Assembly: GCF_020509005.1 (NCBI RefSeq)
Contig: NC_063014.1
Location: 5,146,001 to 5,210,000 of the forward strand
Source: Fulvia fulva
Lineage: Eukaryota > Ascomycota > Dothideomycetes > Mycosphaerellales > Mycosphaerellaceae
Reading direction: 5' to 3'
DNA: 64,000 nucleotides
In this document: piece by piece, positions 24,141 to 34,640 of the stretch
Numbering within the stretch: the first letter of the stretch is position 1
Layout of the letters: every line of letters starts with the position of its first letter
Notes under the pieces: generated by a model
Seen by the model: the letters and a program-made list of their open reading frames with translations, nothing else
The model's database searches: none
What the model was told of the DNA's origin: nothing
Made by a program: the position numbers and the translations under genes

Positions 24141-24290
24141 TTAGCGCTCACTAACATTCGCTGCGACAAGGAAGCCCCAAAGCAGAGTTTGCATCGTCAC
24201 AGCACTACTGCTACAACCAGTGCAGTAGTATCCCCTAGGCCTAGTGAACCCGCGTGGAACTTTCACCAGCCTACAACCCATTTTGCAGTT

Positions 24291-27200
24291 ATGGCCACTA
24301 CCGAGACGCCGGTGACTACCGGTGCCCTACCTCAGGGTACCGTGGTTCTGAAGAGCCATGACCAATGGGACAAGTTTGACCGTCAGCTAGAGCTCTACGC
24401 AGAGTCTTTGAATGTCTGGAAGTATGTGGATCCTCACCAACTGAGTAACGAGCCAACAGAGCCTACTCACTTGACGTTTGAGGAAATCCAACAAGCGTAC
24501 ACGGCAGGAGACGCTACATCAAGAGATCTCATCAAGCTACGACAAACAGACGCAGACCGAAGGCAACGGATGTACGACATCTTTGCTGCTGCGCGATCAA
24601 AGCTCATTACCTACCTCATCCGTACGACGACAGAGCTAGGGCAAGAGCTAATGCACGGCCAGAACACCCTTAGAGCGAAATACCAGGCTCTCAAGGATCA
24701 GTATGGTCCAGACGATATGCTGCGTAAGCGGCAGCTCACGCTTGAGCTGTCTAGGCTTCAGAAGGCTAGCGCACGCAGAATCGATGACTGGTGCTCAGAC
24801 TGGTTAGTTTTGCAGACCAAGATGCTTAAGTGCAACCACGCCGAGTACGACGACCTTAGTAGACACTTCCTACTTGCTATTCAGCAGAAGCAGGCTCCAG
24901 CCTACGGTGCTTCTCTATACAACGAGTGGAAGCGTGACAAAATGTCACTACAAAAGCTTACTGAGCGTTACCTCGAATGGATACGCGACACCGCACCAGC
25001 AACAACCAACGGTCGATCAGTCTTCGCAACCTTCTCCGGAGAAACCTCAGCAGAAGCAGAGGATGAAACAGCACCCACAGGTGCTGGTCAAAAGGAGGGT
25101 GACCGTGGCAGCAGCCGTGGTGACAACCGTGGCAACAGCCGCGGTGACAAGGGTCGTGGCAGCAGCCGCGGCGACAAGAACAAAGACAAGGACAACAACA
25201 GGCCAAGCGGCTGCTGGAACATCACCGGCGAGCCCAAGGACACCTGTCACAAGGGCCTGTTCTCATGCGATGTGATCAACCCCGACAAGCGCCCAGCAAA
25301 GGATCAGCGCTCAGAGCAGTGGAAGAAGTACTGGAAAAACTTCATCAACTACTGCTTGAGCGACGACGGCGAGCGTCTGCTTGGCGTGTTGAATCGCAAC
25401 AATCGCAAGGACCAGGAACGTGACAAGGCTATTGCTGATGCGAAGAAGGCATCACCAAGCGATAAGGGCTTTGTTGGCCTTACTGTTCTTTCTAGCTCAA
25501 TTAGCAAGTTGAGCGTCAACTTCAGGGATTGCTGGGTGTATGATAACTGTTCAGACACTCATGTGATCAATCATCATGACCAGGAGGGTGTAGAGTTCAT
25601 TGCAGAGCGCCTCACCACCTCAGAAATCCAGGCTGGAACAACCACCTTTCCAATTGCAGCGTTAGGGCGCGTTCATATGTCAATTGGGGGCCATTCATTC
25701 ACCTTGCTGGATGTGGCTTACTGCCCAGGCTTTCATGTGAACGTCATCTCTCACACACGCATGGAAAGAGCCGGACTCTGGTGGCACGGACGCAGCAATT
25801 CAATGTGGCACAACGACACTAAATTGATGGACCTACACCGCCCTACTGGTACAATCCCTTTCTTCAAGGTGGTCACACCACCTAAGTCACCCATCATTTA
25901 CCAATGGCCTACAAAAGAGGGCCTAGTACTGCCGAAGGTCACTGAAAAGATGCGCAACGCGCACTTCATCAGCACTATTGGCAGGGGTGCAAACATCGGC
26001 GATGAACCTGCCAACAGCGCAGCATCTCCAACTGCTCAAGAGGATGGTGATCGCACCGTTCTCGCAGTCATGAACAGCACTGGGGGCACTCAAGGTGCAG
26101 CTACGTCCAGCAGGACCCCCATCAAACACCGAAAGCTCTCTGGCCGCCAGTGGCATCAAATCTTTGGTCACATTGGCGCTGAACGCATCAAGCAGTTGCC
26201 GCTCAGAGTTGAGGGGGTGATCATTAACGATGGTCCAAGCGCACCCCTCACTGCACATTGCAGAGCATGTGGGCTTAGCAAAGCTCACAAGGTGCACAAT
26301 CGGTCTCAGCCCATCAGGGTGATGACCCCATACGGCCACATGGCCATGGACTTGGCAGAATTCACTGTCGCCTACAACGGTGACAGGTACCTCGTCCACT
26401 TCTACGATCTGGATACCCATGGACACTTCCAGTTCACCATCAAGAACAGGGATCAGCAATCGGTGTTGGCTTGCTTCAACAGCCTGCTGAGCTTCATCAA
26501 CTTCATTGGTCGCAGGTTCGTATGCTTCTACAGCGACAACGAGCCCGCCATTGGGAAGGTGTTTCGCTCAGTCATTAACAACAACAAGATTGAATGGCAC
26601 GCAACCGCGGAATACGCGCCTGCGCAGGACCCAGCAGAAAGAGCTGGAGCTCTGATCATCACCATGAGCAGAACCATTCGCATCCACGCACGATTGCCGG
26701 AAAAGCTTTGGCCAGAATGCACTGCAGCAGCGGTGTACATCCTCTGGCGATCCCCTATCCAGTCAAAGGGCTGGAAGACCCCATTCGAATTGGCAACAGG
26801 ACGAATTCCGAACGTGGGTCACATGGTGGTGTATGGCTCCCTTGCATACGTGTTCATCCATGGACCAAATCAGCCTGGCAAGAGCGAGAAACTCCAAGAG
26901 AGAGCGCTCATAGGCTACCTTGTGGGATACGACTCCACTAACATCTACCGCGTATGGGACCCATCAAAAGATAGGGTTATGCGAGTCAAGGACGTCCTCT
27001 TCGATGAGACCACGTTCTATGACCCATCACGCCTGACAGCAGGGTACACGACCCCTGTCGAGAACATCGCAACAGCGGAACCGGCTGAAGAGCCTGAACA
27101 ATACTACGACCTGTATGTCGCTCATCACGAGCAAGACACAGCACAGGCCGAGGGGGTGGAAGAACAGGCTCAGCAGCCGCACACCCAACAACCTCGAGAC

Positions 27201-29444
27201 GCCCACCAAAAGCTCCTTGGGCAAGAACCACACTGGCCGCAACACCGCGAGTCAGCAACATATAACCAAAAAGACCGGCAAATCGAGCACGTAACAGATC
27301 ACGTGACTCAAGACAACACACAGCAGTCAGCACCCAACACCACTGACTACTACGATACCCTGCAGCAGCAGATAATGGATGCCCTCACCGCAGAAGACCG
27401 TGAGGAGATCATGGGCAACACGGACCCTGATCGCGAGCCATATCCATTCACATTCACACCACCAGAAGACGCGTTAACACACAACGCGTCCAACACACCA
27501 CTCTTCCCCCTAGAGCCAGAGCTCTACACACCAGAGGAGTCCAACTATGCAGTCACAGAGAATGGAAAGCGCCTACGAACGGCCTACTTCCACCATGCAC
27601 TGCACCAGATCATGGTCGCTAATGTAATCATCGGCCAGATGTCCGGCATACGACCCAGAACACGCGCCTATCGCGACAAGAGCGATCGAAGCCCTACACG
27701 AAGAGGCAACAGCCCTCTAAGGCGTGTCAACACCACTACCTCTATGCACCGCGATGACCTTCCGCCCGAACCTTCTAACTACCGAGCCGCTATGAAACAC
27801 CGCTTCTGCCAACAGTGGATCGAAGCTATGGCCAAGGAGTTTGCCAAAGCCCTGGCAACAGGCACATTCAGATGGGCAACAAAGGAAGAGAAGGATCAGG
27901 ATGCTCAGCAAGAGGAGGGACTTCAGCCACTACTGCCGCTCAAGTGGGTGTACAAATACAAACTGGACGAGCACGGCATGCTGAAGAGCTTCAAGGCTAG
28001 GCTATGCGCAAGAGGCGATTTGCAAGGAACACACTTAGACACATACGCCGCCACACTGCCAGCAAGCATGTTCCGCCTCTGCTGTGCTATGGCCGCGAGC
28101 TTCGACCTAGAAGCCGAACAATTCGATGTTGTCAACGCCTTCCTGAACTCGGACCTGCCATACACCATGTATCTGCAACCACCTCCTGGAATCGACAGGC
28201 CATCCCATGGACACGCCCTCAAGCTGGTCAAGGCCCTCTACGGTCTGAAGGAGTCCCCTTTATTGTGGTACAACTCCCTAACCGAGACGCTGGCCTCCCT
28301 TGGACTAGTACCCCTGTCGGACTCCGAATGCATCTACCATGACAACAAGGTTATGTTCTTCTTTTACGTTGACGACCTGGTTATGCTCTACCACCGCAAG
28401 CACAAGGCCCATGCTGCCAACATCAAGCAGCGGCTGCTTGCCAAGTACGAGATGCACGAGCTCGGTGATCTCTCCTGGTTCCTAGGAATCAAGGTTACGC
28501 GCGACAGAAACAAGCGCTTGCTGTGGCTCTCTCAAGAAGACTACATTGAGAAGCTAGCCGCCAAATTCAGCATATCCACGAATGCACGCAAAACGACAGT
28601 GCCAGTAGATCAACACCTTGATTGGACCGTTCCAGAGGGTCATCAACCCACCTCTATCGCCATCCTTGCGTACCAACAACGTATAGGATCCCTCAACTTC
28701 GCCGCCACACACACGCGGCCTGACATCGCCTTTTCCTTGTCCATGCTATCGCAGTATCTGACCAAGCCAACTGAGACACACCTCAAGCTTGCAGATCAGT
28801 GCTTGCGCTATCTCCTGGAGACCAAGAACCTCTGCCTTGTATATGGCGCCAGCAAACACATCACTGGCCTTCACAGCCAACCAGAGCACCTCGGTAGCAA
28901 CCACGAGTTCTTTGGAGCATCGGACGCGTCCTACGGCATGAATAATGACAGGACCAGCTCAAATGGCTGGGTCTTCATGCTGTTCGGTGGACCAGTGGAT
29001 TATAAGGCATCTAAACAAATCACTGTCACCAAGTCCTCAACAGAGGCTGAGCTACTCGGGCTTTCGCAAGCCGCCTCAGAGCTCATACAGTGGGAACGAG
29101 TCTTCGCTGAGATACACCTTCAGTTCAATCAGCGCACCCACTTGTACTGCGACAACACGCAGACCATCCGCCTTGTCAACCAACAAGGGCAAAAGCTTGA
29201 CACGAAGCTACGCCACGTTGACATCCACCACCACTGGCTCCGACAGCGAGACCAGCGCGGAGACATTGAGATCAAGTATCTCAGCACCAACGACATGCCT
29301 GCAGACGGGCTGACCAAGCTGCTTCCACCACAGAAGCACAAGCACTTCGTCAAGCTGCTCAATATGGCTGAGGAAGGCGTGGACCCACGCACCTCAGTGC
29401 CCTCTGCAGCCGCATCAGGAGGTAACGGGCCAACAGACGCCTGA
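24291..29444 (+). CDS. Copia C gag-pol polyprotein (1717 aa, intact)
   Basis: Single frame from the first ATG (24291, MATTETPV); the open frame extends upstream to 24189 but begins with TTG there. In order: gag, about residues 20-260; an Arg/Gly/Asp/Ser-rich basic stretch near 270-305 with repeated RGSSRGD-like units, where copia elements usually have a CCHC knuckle; protease, with DNCSDTH at about 418-424; the GAG-pre-integrase HHCC zinc region (WHQIFGH...CRACG) near 625-665; integrase core with acidic residues near 687 (MDLAEF), 749 (SDNE) and 783 (PAERAG); RT with RLCARGD, FDVVNAFLN, LVKALYGLKESP and YVDD at about 1359-1362; RNase H with SDASYG, SSTEAELLGL and a final ADGLTKLL. The domain order is that of Ty1/copia. 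No stop or frameshift. Confidence 0.96.
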   Translation: MATTETPVTTGALPQGTVVLKSHDQWDKFDRQLELYAESLNVWKYVDPHQLSNEPTEPTHLTFEEIQQAYTAGDATSRDLIKLRQTDADRRQRMYDIFAAARSKLITYLIRTTTELGQELMHGQNTLRAKYQALKDQYGPDDMLRKRQLTLELSRLQKASARRIDDWCSDWLVLQTKMLKCNHAEYDDLSRHFLLAIQQKQAPAYGASLYNEWKRDKMSLQKLTERYLEWIRDTAPATTNGRSVFATFSGETSAEAEDETAPTGAGQKEGDRGSSRGDNRGNSRGDKGRGSSRGDKNKDKDNNRPSGCWNITGEPKDTCHKGLFSCDVINPDKRPAKDQRSEQWKKYWKNFINYCLSDDGERLLGVLNRNNRKDQERDKAIADAKKASPSDKGFVGLTVLSSSISKLSVNFRDCWVYDNCSDTHVINHHDQEGVEFIAERLTTSEIQAGTTTFPIAALGRVHMSIGGHSFTLLDVAYCPGFHVNVISHTRMERAGLWWHGRSNSMWHNDTKLMDLHRPTGTIPFFKVVTPPKSPIIYQWPTKEGLVLPKVTEKMRNAHFISTIGRGANIGDEPANSAASPTAQEDGDRTVLAVMNSTGGTQGAATSSRTPIKHRKLSGRQWHQIFGHIGAERIKQLPLRVEGVIINDGPSAPLTAHCRACGLSKAHKVHNRSQPIRVMTPYGHMAMDLAEFTVAYNGDRYLVHFYDLDTHGHFQFTIKNRDQQSVLACFNSLLSFINFIGRRFVCFYSDNEPAIGKVFRSVINNNKIEWHATAEYAPAQDPAERAGALIITMSRTIRIHARLPEKLWPECTAAAVYILWRSPIQSKGWKTPFELATGRIPNVGHMVVYGSLAYVFIHGPNQPGKSEKLQERALIGYLVGYDSTNIYRVWDPSKDRVMRVKDVLFDETTFYDPSRLTAGYTTPVENIATAEPAEEPEQYYDLYVAHHEQDTAQAEGVEEQAQQPHTQQPRDAHQKLLGQEPHWPQHRESATYNQKDRQIEHVTDHVTQDNTQQSAPNTTDYYDTLQQQIMDALTAEDREEIMGNTDPDREPYPFTFTPPEDALTHNASNTPLFPLEPELYTPEESNYAVTENGKRLRTAYFHHALHQIMVANVIIGQMSGIRPRTRAYRDKSDRSPTRRGNSPLRRVNTTTSMHRDDLPPEPSNYRAAMKHRFCQQWIEAMAKEFAKALATGTFRWATKEEKDQDAQQEEGLQPLLPLKWVYKYKLDEHGMLKSFKARLCARGDLQGTHLDTYAATLPASMFRLCCAMAASFDLEAEQFDVVNAFLNSDLPYTMYLQPPPGIDRPSHGHALKLVKALYGLKESPLLWYNSLTETLASLGLVPLSDSECIYHDNKVMFFFYVDDLVMLYHRKHKAHAANIKQRLLAKYEMHELGDLSWFLGIKVTRDRNKRLLWLSQEDYIEKLAAKFSISTNARKTTVPVDQHLDWTVPEGHQPTSIAILAYQQRIGSLNFAATHTRPDIAFSLSMLSQYLTKPTETHLKLADQCLRYLLETKNLCLVYGASKHITGLHSQPEHLGSNHEFFGASDASYGMNNDRTSSNGWVFMLFGGPVDYKASKQITVTKSSTEAELLGLSQAASELIQWERVFAEIHLQFNQRTHLYCDNTQTIRLVNQQGQKLDTKLRHVDIHHHWLRQRDQRGDIEIKYLSTNDMPADGLTKLLPPQKHKHFVKLLNMAEEGVDPRTSVPSAAASGGNGPTDA

Positions 29445-29631
29445 GAAGCCCGCAGCAGCGGCCTCACCTCATCTCGAAACGAACACCGAACGGCTTCATC
29501 TTTACGGACACCTCTCTGGAAGCGCCAGCAGGCGCAAAACACGGCCACCAGCAGCCACCAATGCTGTAGACGACAACGAAGCCAGGGCAAAGCATCCACC
29601 ATTCACCGGTGCGGCCCTGGCACCATCATCA

Positions 29632-29688
29632 ACAGGTGTTTCTCGGACTCCCATTGGCTAACAGCGCAAGGGCGAGAAACACCCCTGT
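29632..29688 (+). other. Stem-loop in the copia C 3' region
   Basis: ACAGGTGTTTCTCG (29632-29645) pairs with CGAGAAACACCCCTGT (29673-29688), leaving a two-base bulge and a 27-base loop. A third related block, CGAGAAACGCC, follows at about 29,720. It may be an RNA packaging or processing signal; function unknown. Confidence 0.55.
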
Positions 29689-29807
29689 CACCAGCAGCAG
29701 CGCGTCCAATCAGAAAGCGAGAAACGCCTCCAACTTGCTGCTAGCTACAACACTACCACCTTGTCACCACAAATATATGTTTAAGCATACGATAAGACTA
29801 AGGCTAC

Positions 29808-29930
29808 CCCTGGATTGAACTCAGGACCTCTGATGTTTGCCGGTGGGTGAGATGATTGCACACTCAAGTGAAAGTCCGTGCAACGGGACCATCACCTGAG
29901 CCATCTCACCGGCAACAGTCACACATTCTA
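29808..29930 (-). other. tRNA-like / SINE-head-like segment inside copia C
   Basis: On the reverse strand the sequence has TGGCTCAGGTG, an exact match to the pol III A-box consensus TRGYNNARNNG. Downstream is CCTGAGTTCAATCCAGG, which folds as a T-arm with a B-box one base short of consensus. Between them, arms of about 14 bases (GCCGGTGAGATGG and CATCTCACCCACCGGC) can pair. A proper acceptor stem is not evident, so it is not called a tRNA gene. A tRNA-derived SINE relic captured by the element is the best guess. Confidence 0.4.
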
Positions 29931-30144
29931 TGCTTTATTATATAGGTAACAATGGCAGCAGTGAAAGTGAGGAATGAGGGAAGGGGTACAAAGCTCACCT
30001 CACTTCACTTGAAACAGCTGACTTACCCTCACTGCAGCAGCAGCAACACCGAGGGCCTGACGTCACTGCCATAGATAGGGGGGGTAGTTATGACAGGGTG
30101 CACGCGATCACATGGGAATCAGCTCATTCACTCCAGCGCACGAG

Positions 30145-30155
30145 CTGAGGGGGTG
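30145..30155 (+). promoter_or_regulatory. Copia C polypurine tract
   Basis: CTGAGGGGGTG lies directly before the 3' LTR (TGTCGCG), the usual site of plus-strand priming. Confidence 0.7.
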
Positions 30156-30362
30156 TGTCGCGATCCGAGCGTGCACATGGGCAACATCCCATCATCAAAA
30201 CTTGAGGCCACGTACGCTAAGAATCAGGTGACTGATTAGTCACCTGCAGCCTCTTCAAGAGCAACACTTGTCCATTCTAGATAGACACATGCAATACACA
30301 ACCTGCTTTTGAAACACCCTATATGAGCCCGTACAATAACTTCCCACACTTCTAACGTGATA
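30156..30362 (+). repeat. Copia C 3' LTR (207 bp)
   Basis: Identical to the 5' LTR and followed by the second TAGTG copy. The rest of the gypsy B LTR resumes at 30368 (AATGTTGCGGGG). Confidence 0.97.
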
Positions 30363-30367
30363 TAGTG

Positions 30368-30494
30368 AATGTTGCGGGGCATATAATTCTTAGCGCTCAC
30401 ACACTAAGCTAGACTGTCACTTCTTGACGACTTCTGAGCACTCTGAGGCTCTTCTGTCCCCACCTTCTGTACTCTCTATAGGGAGACCATGATA
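30368..30494 (-). repeat. Gypsy B 5' LTR, smaller part
   Basis: 127 bp completing the LTR begun at 23528. It ends CATGATA (RIP form of CATGACA), and the GTTAA target duplication follows at 30495-30499. Confidence 0.95.
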
Positions 30495-30499
30495 GTTAA

Positions 30500-30573
30500 C
30501 TATACGTAGGACAATTAGGTCTAGTAGTTATCTATCGTAGAGTTTGCCCTAAACAATTAATAGAGCGCTACTA
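30500..30573 (+). pseudogene. Gypsy D segment 4: integrase core end
   Basis: The 74 bp continue the frame of segment 3 across the gypsy B insertion: AYVN is followed by NYT and then LSIVEFALNN, the block after the catalytic Glu in Ty3/gypsy integrases. It ends at the TACTA duplication of gypsy C and continues as TIGILPFF at 37,792. Confidence 0.85.
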
Positions 30574-30757
30574 TATAAGGGCGCGCGTATTATAGGGTCC
30601 GAACGAGATAGTTATTGTTCTACGAAGCTACGAAAGAGGAGCGCGAGGCGCGGCGAAGTTATAAAGTAAAGCTAAGCCGCGCTAACCCGATACGGAAGGT
30701 CCGCGCTTCAGCCGGGCCGACGTAGCTATAGTAGGGGGTCGCGGGCTATCCGTAATA
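30574..30757 (-). repeat. Gypsy C 3' LTR (184 bp)
   Basis: Forward strand begins TATAAGGGCGCG and ends CTATCCGTAATA. RIP has changed the terminal TG/CA to TA. The solo LTR at 6659-6842 shows the unmutated ends TGTCACGG and CTTACA. Confidence 0.95.
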
Positions 30758-30949
30758 GTATCCCCCCTCCCAAAATACGCCTTAGTCCTCTAAGCGTTAT
30801 CTACCTTATAAGGCTACTTGCCTATCGAGCTCTATAATCGCGCGAACGCCTAATTATCCTCTAGTACCCTATCGTTATCTAATAACATCGTATTCGCTCT
30901 ATTAAGACTATCCTCGACCGGCTTCCTTCGAGAAACATATTGCCTAGTT

Positions 30950-33900
30950 AGCTAGCTTACCCTAGACCTACGTCTGTCTTCGGCTAGTACTCGCGTATAA
31001 TCCTTATAACTAAAGTTAGGTATTATTATAGGCTCTATAGGCTCTTCTCGAGTATCGAATATATACGGAGCAGATTCTATTAGAGGTAAGGCTCGAGGCG
31101 ACTTATTCGTAACGGTATCTTTCGGAATGACCCTAATCGTATTGAGCCCGAGCACCTTAGTAGCTAGTAGGGACTAGTTAGATAGAGCTACGAAGCCTAT
31201 AGGCGTAGACAACTCCGGCCGGTTATAGTGAAAGTCTATAATAGCGGCGGCCGCGTGTTTAAGTATATCCTCTATAGGTTACTAGGTCTTACTATCCTCC
31301 TCGTTCTAATATCTAGCCTATTTCACCTTATACTATATATCTACCTTGCGCTTATGCCCCTTCTTTACCTTGCCTACCCGCTTACGGGTGTATATATTAA
31401 GGATCTTTCCTACCTCGTATATATACGTAGGTACTACTACTATATCGGCTACTACATTAGCCTCGGTAGTATTAGGTTCGATAGTTATCGGTAGTAGTAG
31501 CGCTAGATACTGCCCTTTAAGTAGTAGGAAATCGGGGTGGTCGGCTCGTTATAGTAGTAAGGTATAGAAGTAGTTATTAAGTCCTACTAGAGCGTCTAAT
31601 AGTTTCAGTCGATAAGAGAGTCTAGCCGGCATAACTTCCGTGATCTAGTAAGGGCCGGCATATTTCCTGTCTAGCTTCTTAGATAGTCGAGTCGTACGGA
31701 TGTTCTTAGTACTAAGATATACCTAATTACCTACCTTATAGTCTAGAGGAATACTTCGGTAGCGGTTTGCTACTTCTGCTTAGAGAGCTTATAACATTCG
31801 TATATTCTCTTAAAGGTGCTTATAAAGCTCGTAAATTCGACGTATAAAGGTTTCTACTAATCGCGTATCTAGTCGCTAGAGAGTAGTCAGTCCTCCCTCC
31901 TTTCTAGCGTTTAGGTCAACTCGCTCTATAAACTTAGGGTTGTAGCCTAAGGTAGCGTAGAACGGCGACACACTAGTAGTCTCGGACAGGTAATTATTAA
32001 TCGCGAACTAAGCAAGGCATAGCCATTCTGCCTAGTTATCCTATGCCTTATTAGTAAATATACGAAGATACTGTTCTATCGCCTAGTTAGTACGTTCTGA
32101 CTGTCTATTAGTTTCTAGGTAATATAAAGAACTTAGCTTACGATTTGTACGGAGCATCTTATAGTGTTTCTTCTAGAAGGTAGTAACCTACTACTTGCTA
32201 CGGTCTAATATAATAGTATTAGGAAACCCGCGCCAATAGAATATATATTTAAGGAAAAGCCTTGCCGTATTCTATACTATCATTACGCTAATAGGGATCA
32301 GCTCGACTTCCTTAGTAAGCCTATTAGTAACGGTCATAATGTTATTATAGACTATGCCGTTAAGAGTACTATCTAGGAGTCTAATAACGAAGTCGACTAC
32401 AATATGTTTCTAAGGCCGATCTGGAACAGGAAGTGGCTATAATAATCCTAGTGGCTAGGAGTATAGAGATTTTGTTATATAGTAGGTACGGCAATTCGCG
32501 GTATATCTACGTACGGATCTCGCTAATCTAGGCTAGTAGAATTTACGTACTACGAGTTTCTAAGTACGAGCTCGTCCTAGATAGCCTACTACTAGAGCGT
32601 TATAGTTTATCTTGATTATCCTAGTCTATAAGGCTTAGTCATTTAGTACCTATAAGCTCTAGCCGTCGTATTGATTTCGAATATATAGTAGGTCGCTATC
32701 TACTTTGTAGTATACTAGGTAAATCTTCGCTCTCTATAGTAGTGTAGGAGTGCGGTCTTTCTATAGGTCCTTAATCGCGGTCTTAAGCTCGTTATTAGTT
32801 ACGTACGCCGTCGACATTCGATACTCGAGTTCGGCTTCCCGTTAACTTTTACGCGTCGCCGGTTATTTAGTAGGCGTATCTCGTTCTATAGGCATAAACT
32901 CTTTAGCTTTAGGGTCTAGCTATACTAGTTCCTCTTCTTCCGGCGTATCTTCTACTATTGCCTATAGTAAGGCGATCTTAAGGAATCGCTTAGGAGGTAG
33001 CAATATCTGATACTAATGCTAGTTCCGAGGGTCGTTCACCCCCTACGGAAGGTCCTAGCTACGTCTCGTTAGGCTATCTAGCTTTATACCTTGAAGTCCT
33101 AGACGGTATATTATCTTGAAGTTGAACTATAATAAGAACTTAGCCTAACGCGCTTGTCGCCGATTTAGCTACTTTGTCTTTATAAAGTATTCTAGGTTCT
33201 TATAATCGGTATAAATCTTGACTAGCTATAAGTCCTTATTATCTACTTCGTAGGCGAGCTCGGGTCTCTATTCCTTAAAAGCCTTAATAATAGCTAATAG
33301 TTCCTTGTTATAGATTTTATAATTGCACTCCTATAGACTTAACTTCTTCGAGTAGAAGGCTATAGAATGTAGTACACCCTTCTCGTTATACTACGAAAGT
33401 ACGCCGGCGTTTACAAAATCTAAAGAATCTGTCTCTACTACCGTTTCCCTACCTTACACATAATATACGAGTATACCGGCTTTACTAAACGTAGCTTTCA
33501 AATTGTTAAAGGCTCGTTAGCAATCTAGTGACTATTAAATCCTTCTGTTCTTGTGATTACTTAGTCCGTCCGACTTAGTTAGGTTTATAAGAGGAGTAGC
33601 TATACGCGAAAATGCTTCGATGAACCGCCTATAGAAGTTGGCAAATCTAAGGAAGGCCTAGACATCCTTTAGGTTCTTAGGAGCTTCCTATATCTGAATA
33701 TATTCGAGTTTCTCGGGGTCTATCTCGATGCCGTTAGGGGTTATGATTAGCCTAAGATACCTTACCTTCTATTAGTAGGATTCGCTTTTGTCGATGTCTA
33801 CTATAAGTCCTACATCGCGTAGCTTAGTAAGAACCTTCCGTACGTGTTCAATATACTCCTCTAAGGTGTCACTAAAGATAAGTACGTCATCTAGGTAGGC

Positions 33901-34640
33901 CGACACAAAGTCGTCTAAGTGTTCTTATAAGACCTTATTAATGTATAATTAGAACGATACTAGTCCGTTATATAAGCCGAATAGTAGCACTAGACACTCG
34001 TAGATACCGTATCGTGTCGTAAACGCCGTTAACTACTCGTACCCTTTAGCTATCCGTAACTTGTTAAAGGCTGCTATAATGTCTAGCTTCGTAAAGTACT
34101 TCTTACCGTATATACGGTTAAGCGTCTCTTATATTAAGGGAATCGGATACCGGTTCTTAATAGTAATCGTATTCAATCCTCTATAGTCGATATAAACACG
34201 TAGCCTACCTCTAGGCTTACGTACTACTAGCACTAGTATAGGAGACTAGCTCGTCTTTTGCCCTACTTTCCATACCTTCCCTTTAGATGTTTACTCGTCT
34301 AGCTATTTCTTAACTACCTCGTTCTCCTTCTTAGCTAGGCCGTAGGGCTTGCGGTATAGTAGCTCTTATAGACCATTAGGCTTAATATAAATCTTATGAT
34401 CTACGCCTAGTCGGTAAGGTGGGAGTCCTTTATATACCTTAGCTAAGAAAGCGTCCGTAATATTGTAGTATATCGGCGGTAACTTCTCCTTCGGGTTATA
34501 ATTGAACTGCTTGTTTAAGAATTGGTCTAGATCATTAGTAGCTATTACACTTAGCTTAAGCTCTCCGTCGTTGCTCTTACGCCTAGTAGGCATAATATAG
34601 AAGCACTTAGCCCTAGGCCGGTACGCGTACATTCCCTACG
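30950..34640 (-). pseudogene. Gypsy C pol: RT, RNase H, integrase, chromodomain (RIP-inactivated)
   Basis: Reverse strand. The segment before RT reads EKLPPIYYNITDAF...LPPYRLGVDHKIY (34,366-34,632). RT has an intact YLDD at 33886-33897. RNase H lies near 33,230-33,420, and the integrase zinc finger and core near 32,000-32,620. The integrase C-terminal block reads TKNIRTTRLSKKLDRKYAGPY near 31,660-31,720. A chromodomain lies near 31,240-31,420 (YEVGKILN, KVDI-stop-YKVK-stop-AR). The last open segment (30,952-31,155) is the polyprotein tail. Stops and missense changes are of RIP type throughout. Confidence 0.86.

Larger units (their letters stand above)
29445..30155 (+). other. Copia C 3' untranslated region with structured segments
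   Basis: 711 bp between the stop codon and the 3' LTR, unusually long for a copia element. It holds a stem-loop at 29632-29688, a tRNA-like segment on the reverse strand at about 29,808-29,930, and a polypurine tract at its end. No further reading frame is convincing. Confidence 0.7.
23921..30362 (+). mobile_element. Copia C: intact, un-RIPed Ty1/copia retrotransposon (6442 bp)
   Basis: Two identical 207-bp LTRs (23921-24127, 30156-30362), a perfect TAGTG duplication (23916-23920, 30363-30367), a primer-binding site, one uninterrupted gag-pol frame and a polypurine tract. It sits inside the 5' LTR of gypsy B. No RIP signature is apparent: CpA and TpG occur freely, in sharp contrast with the flanks. 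Identical LTRs and the absence of RIP mean a recent insertion. It could encode everything needed for transposition. Confidence 0.97.
17757..30494 (-). mobile_element. Gypsy B: complete Ty3/gypsy chromovirus, lightly RIPed, split by copia C
   Basis: LTRs are 520 bp: 3' LTR 17757-18276, 5' LTR 23528-23920 plus 30368-30494, the latter cut by copia C. A GTTAA target duplication lies at 17752-17756 and 30495-30499. Without the nested copia the element is about 6.3 kb. Gag, protease, RT, RNase H, integrase and a chromodomain lie in order on the reverse strand. RIP is milder than in gypsy A, C, D and E: long stretches keep CpA, and open segments of 60-80 codons remain. It is therefore younger than its host gypsy D. 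Confidence 0.95.

Noticed and set aside
24189..24290. Upstream extension of the copia C gag-pol frame
   Set aside because: It begins with TTG; the first ATG is at 24291, so translation in a fungus is expected to start there.
25923..26459. 178-codon reverse-strand open frame inside copia C
   Set aside because: Shadow of the integrase coding region; the composition follows the sense frame.
29808..29930. Functional tRNA gene
   Set aside because: No convincing acceptor stem or D-stem and a B-box one base short; kept only as a tRNA-like segment.
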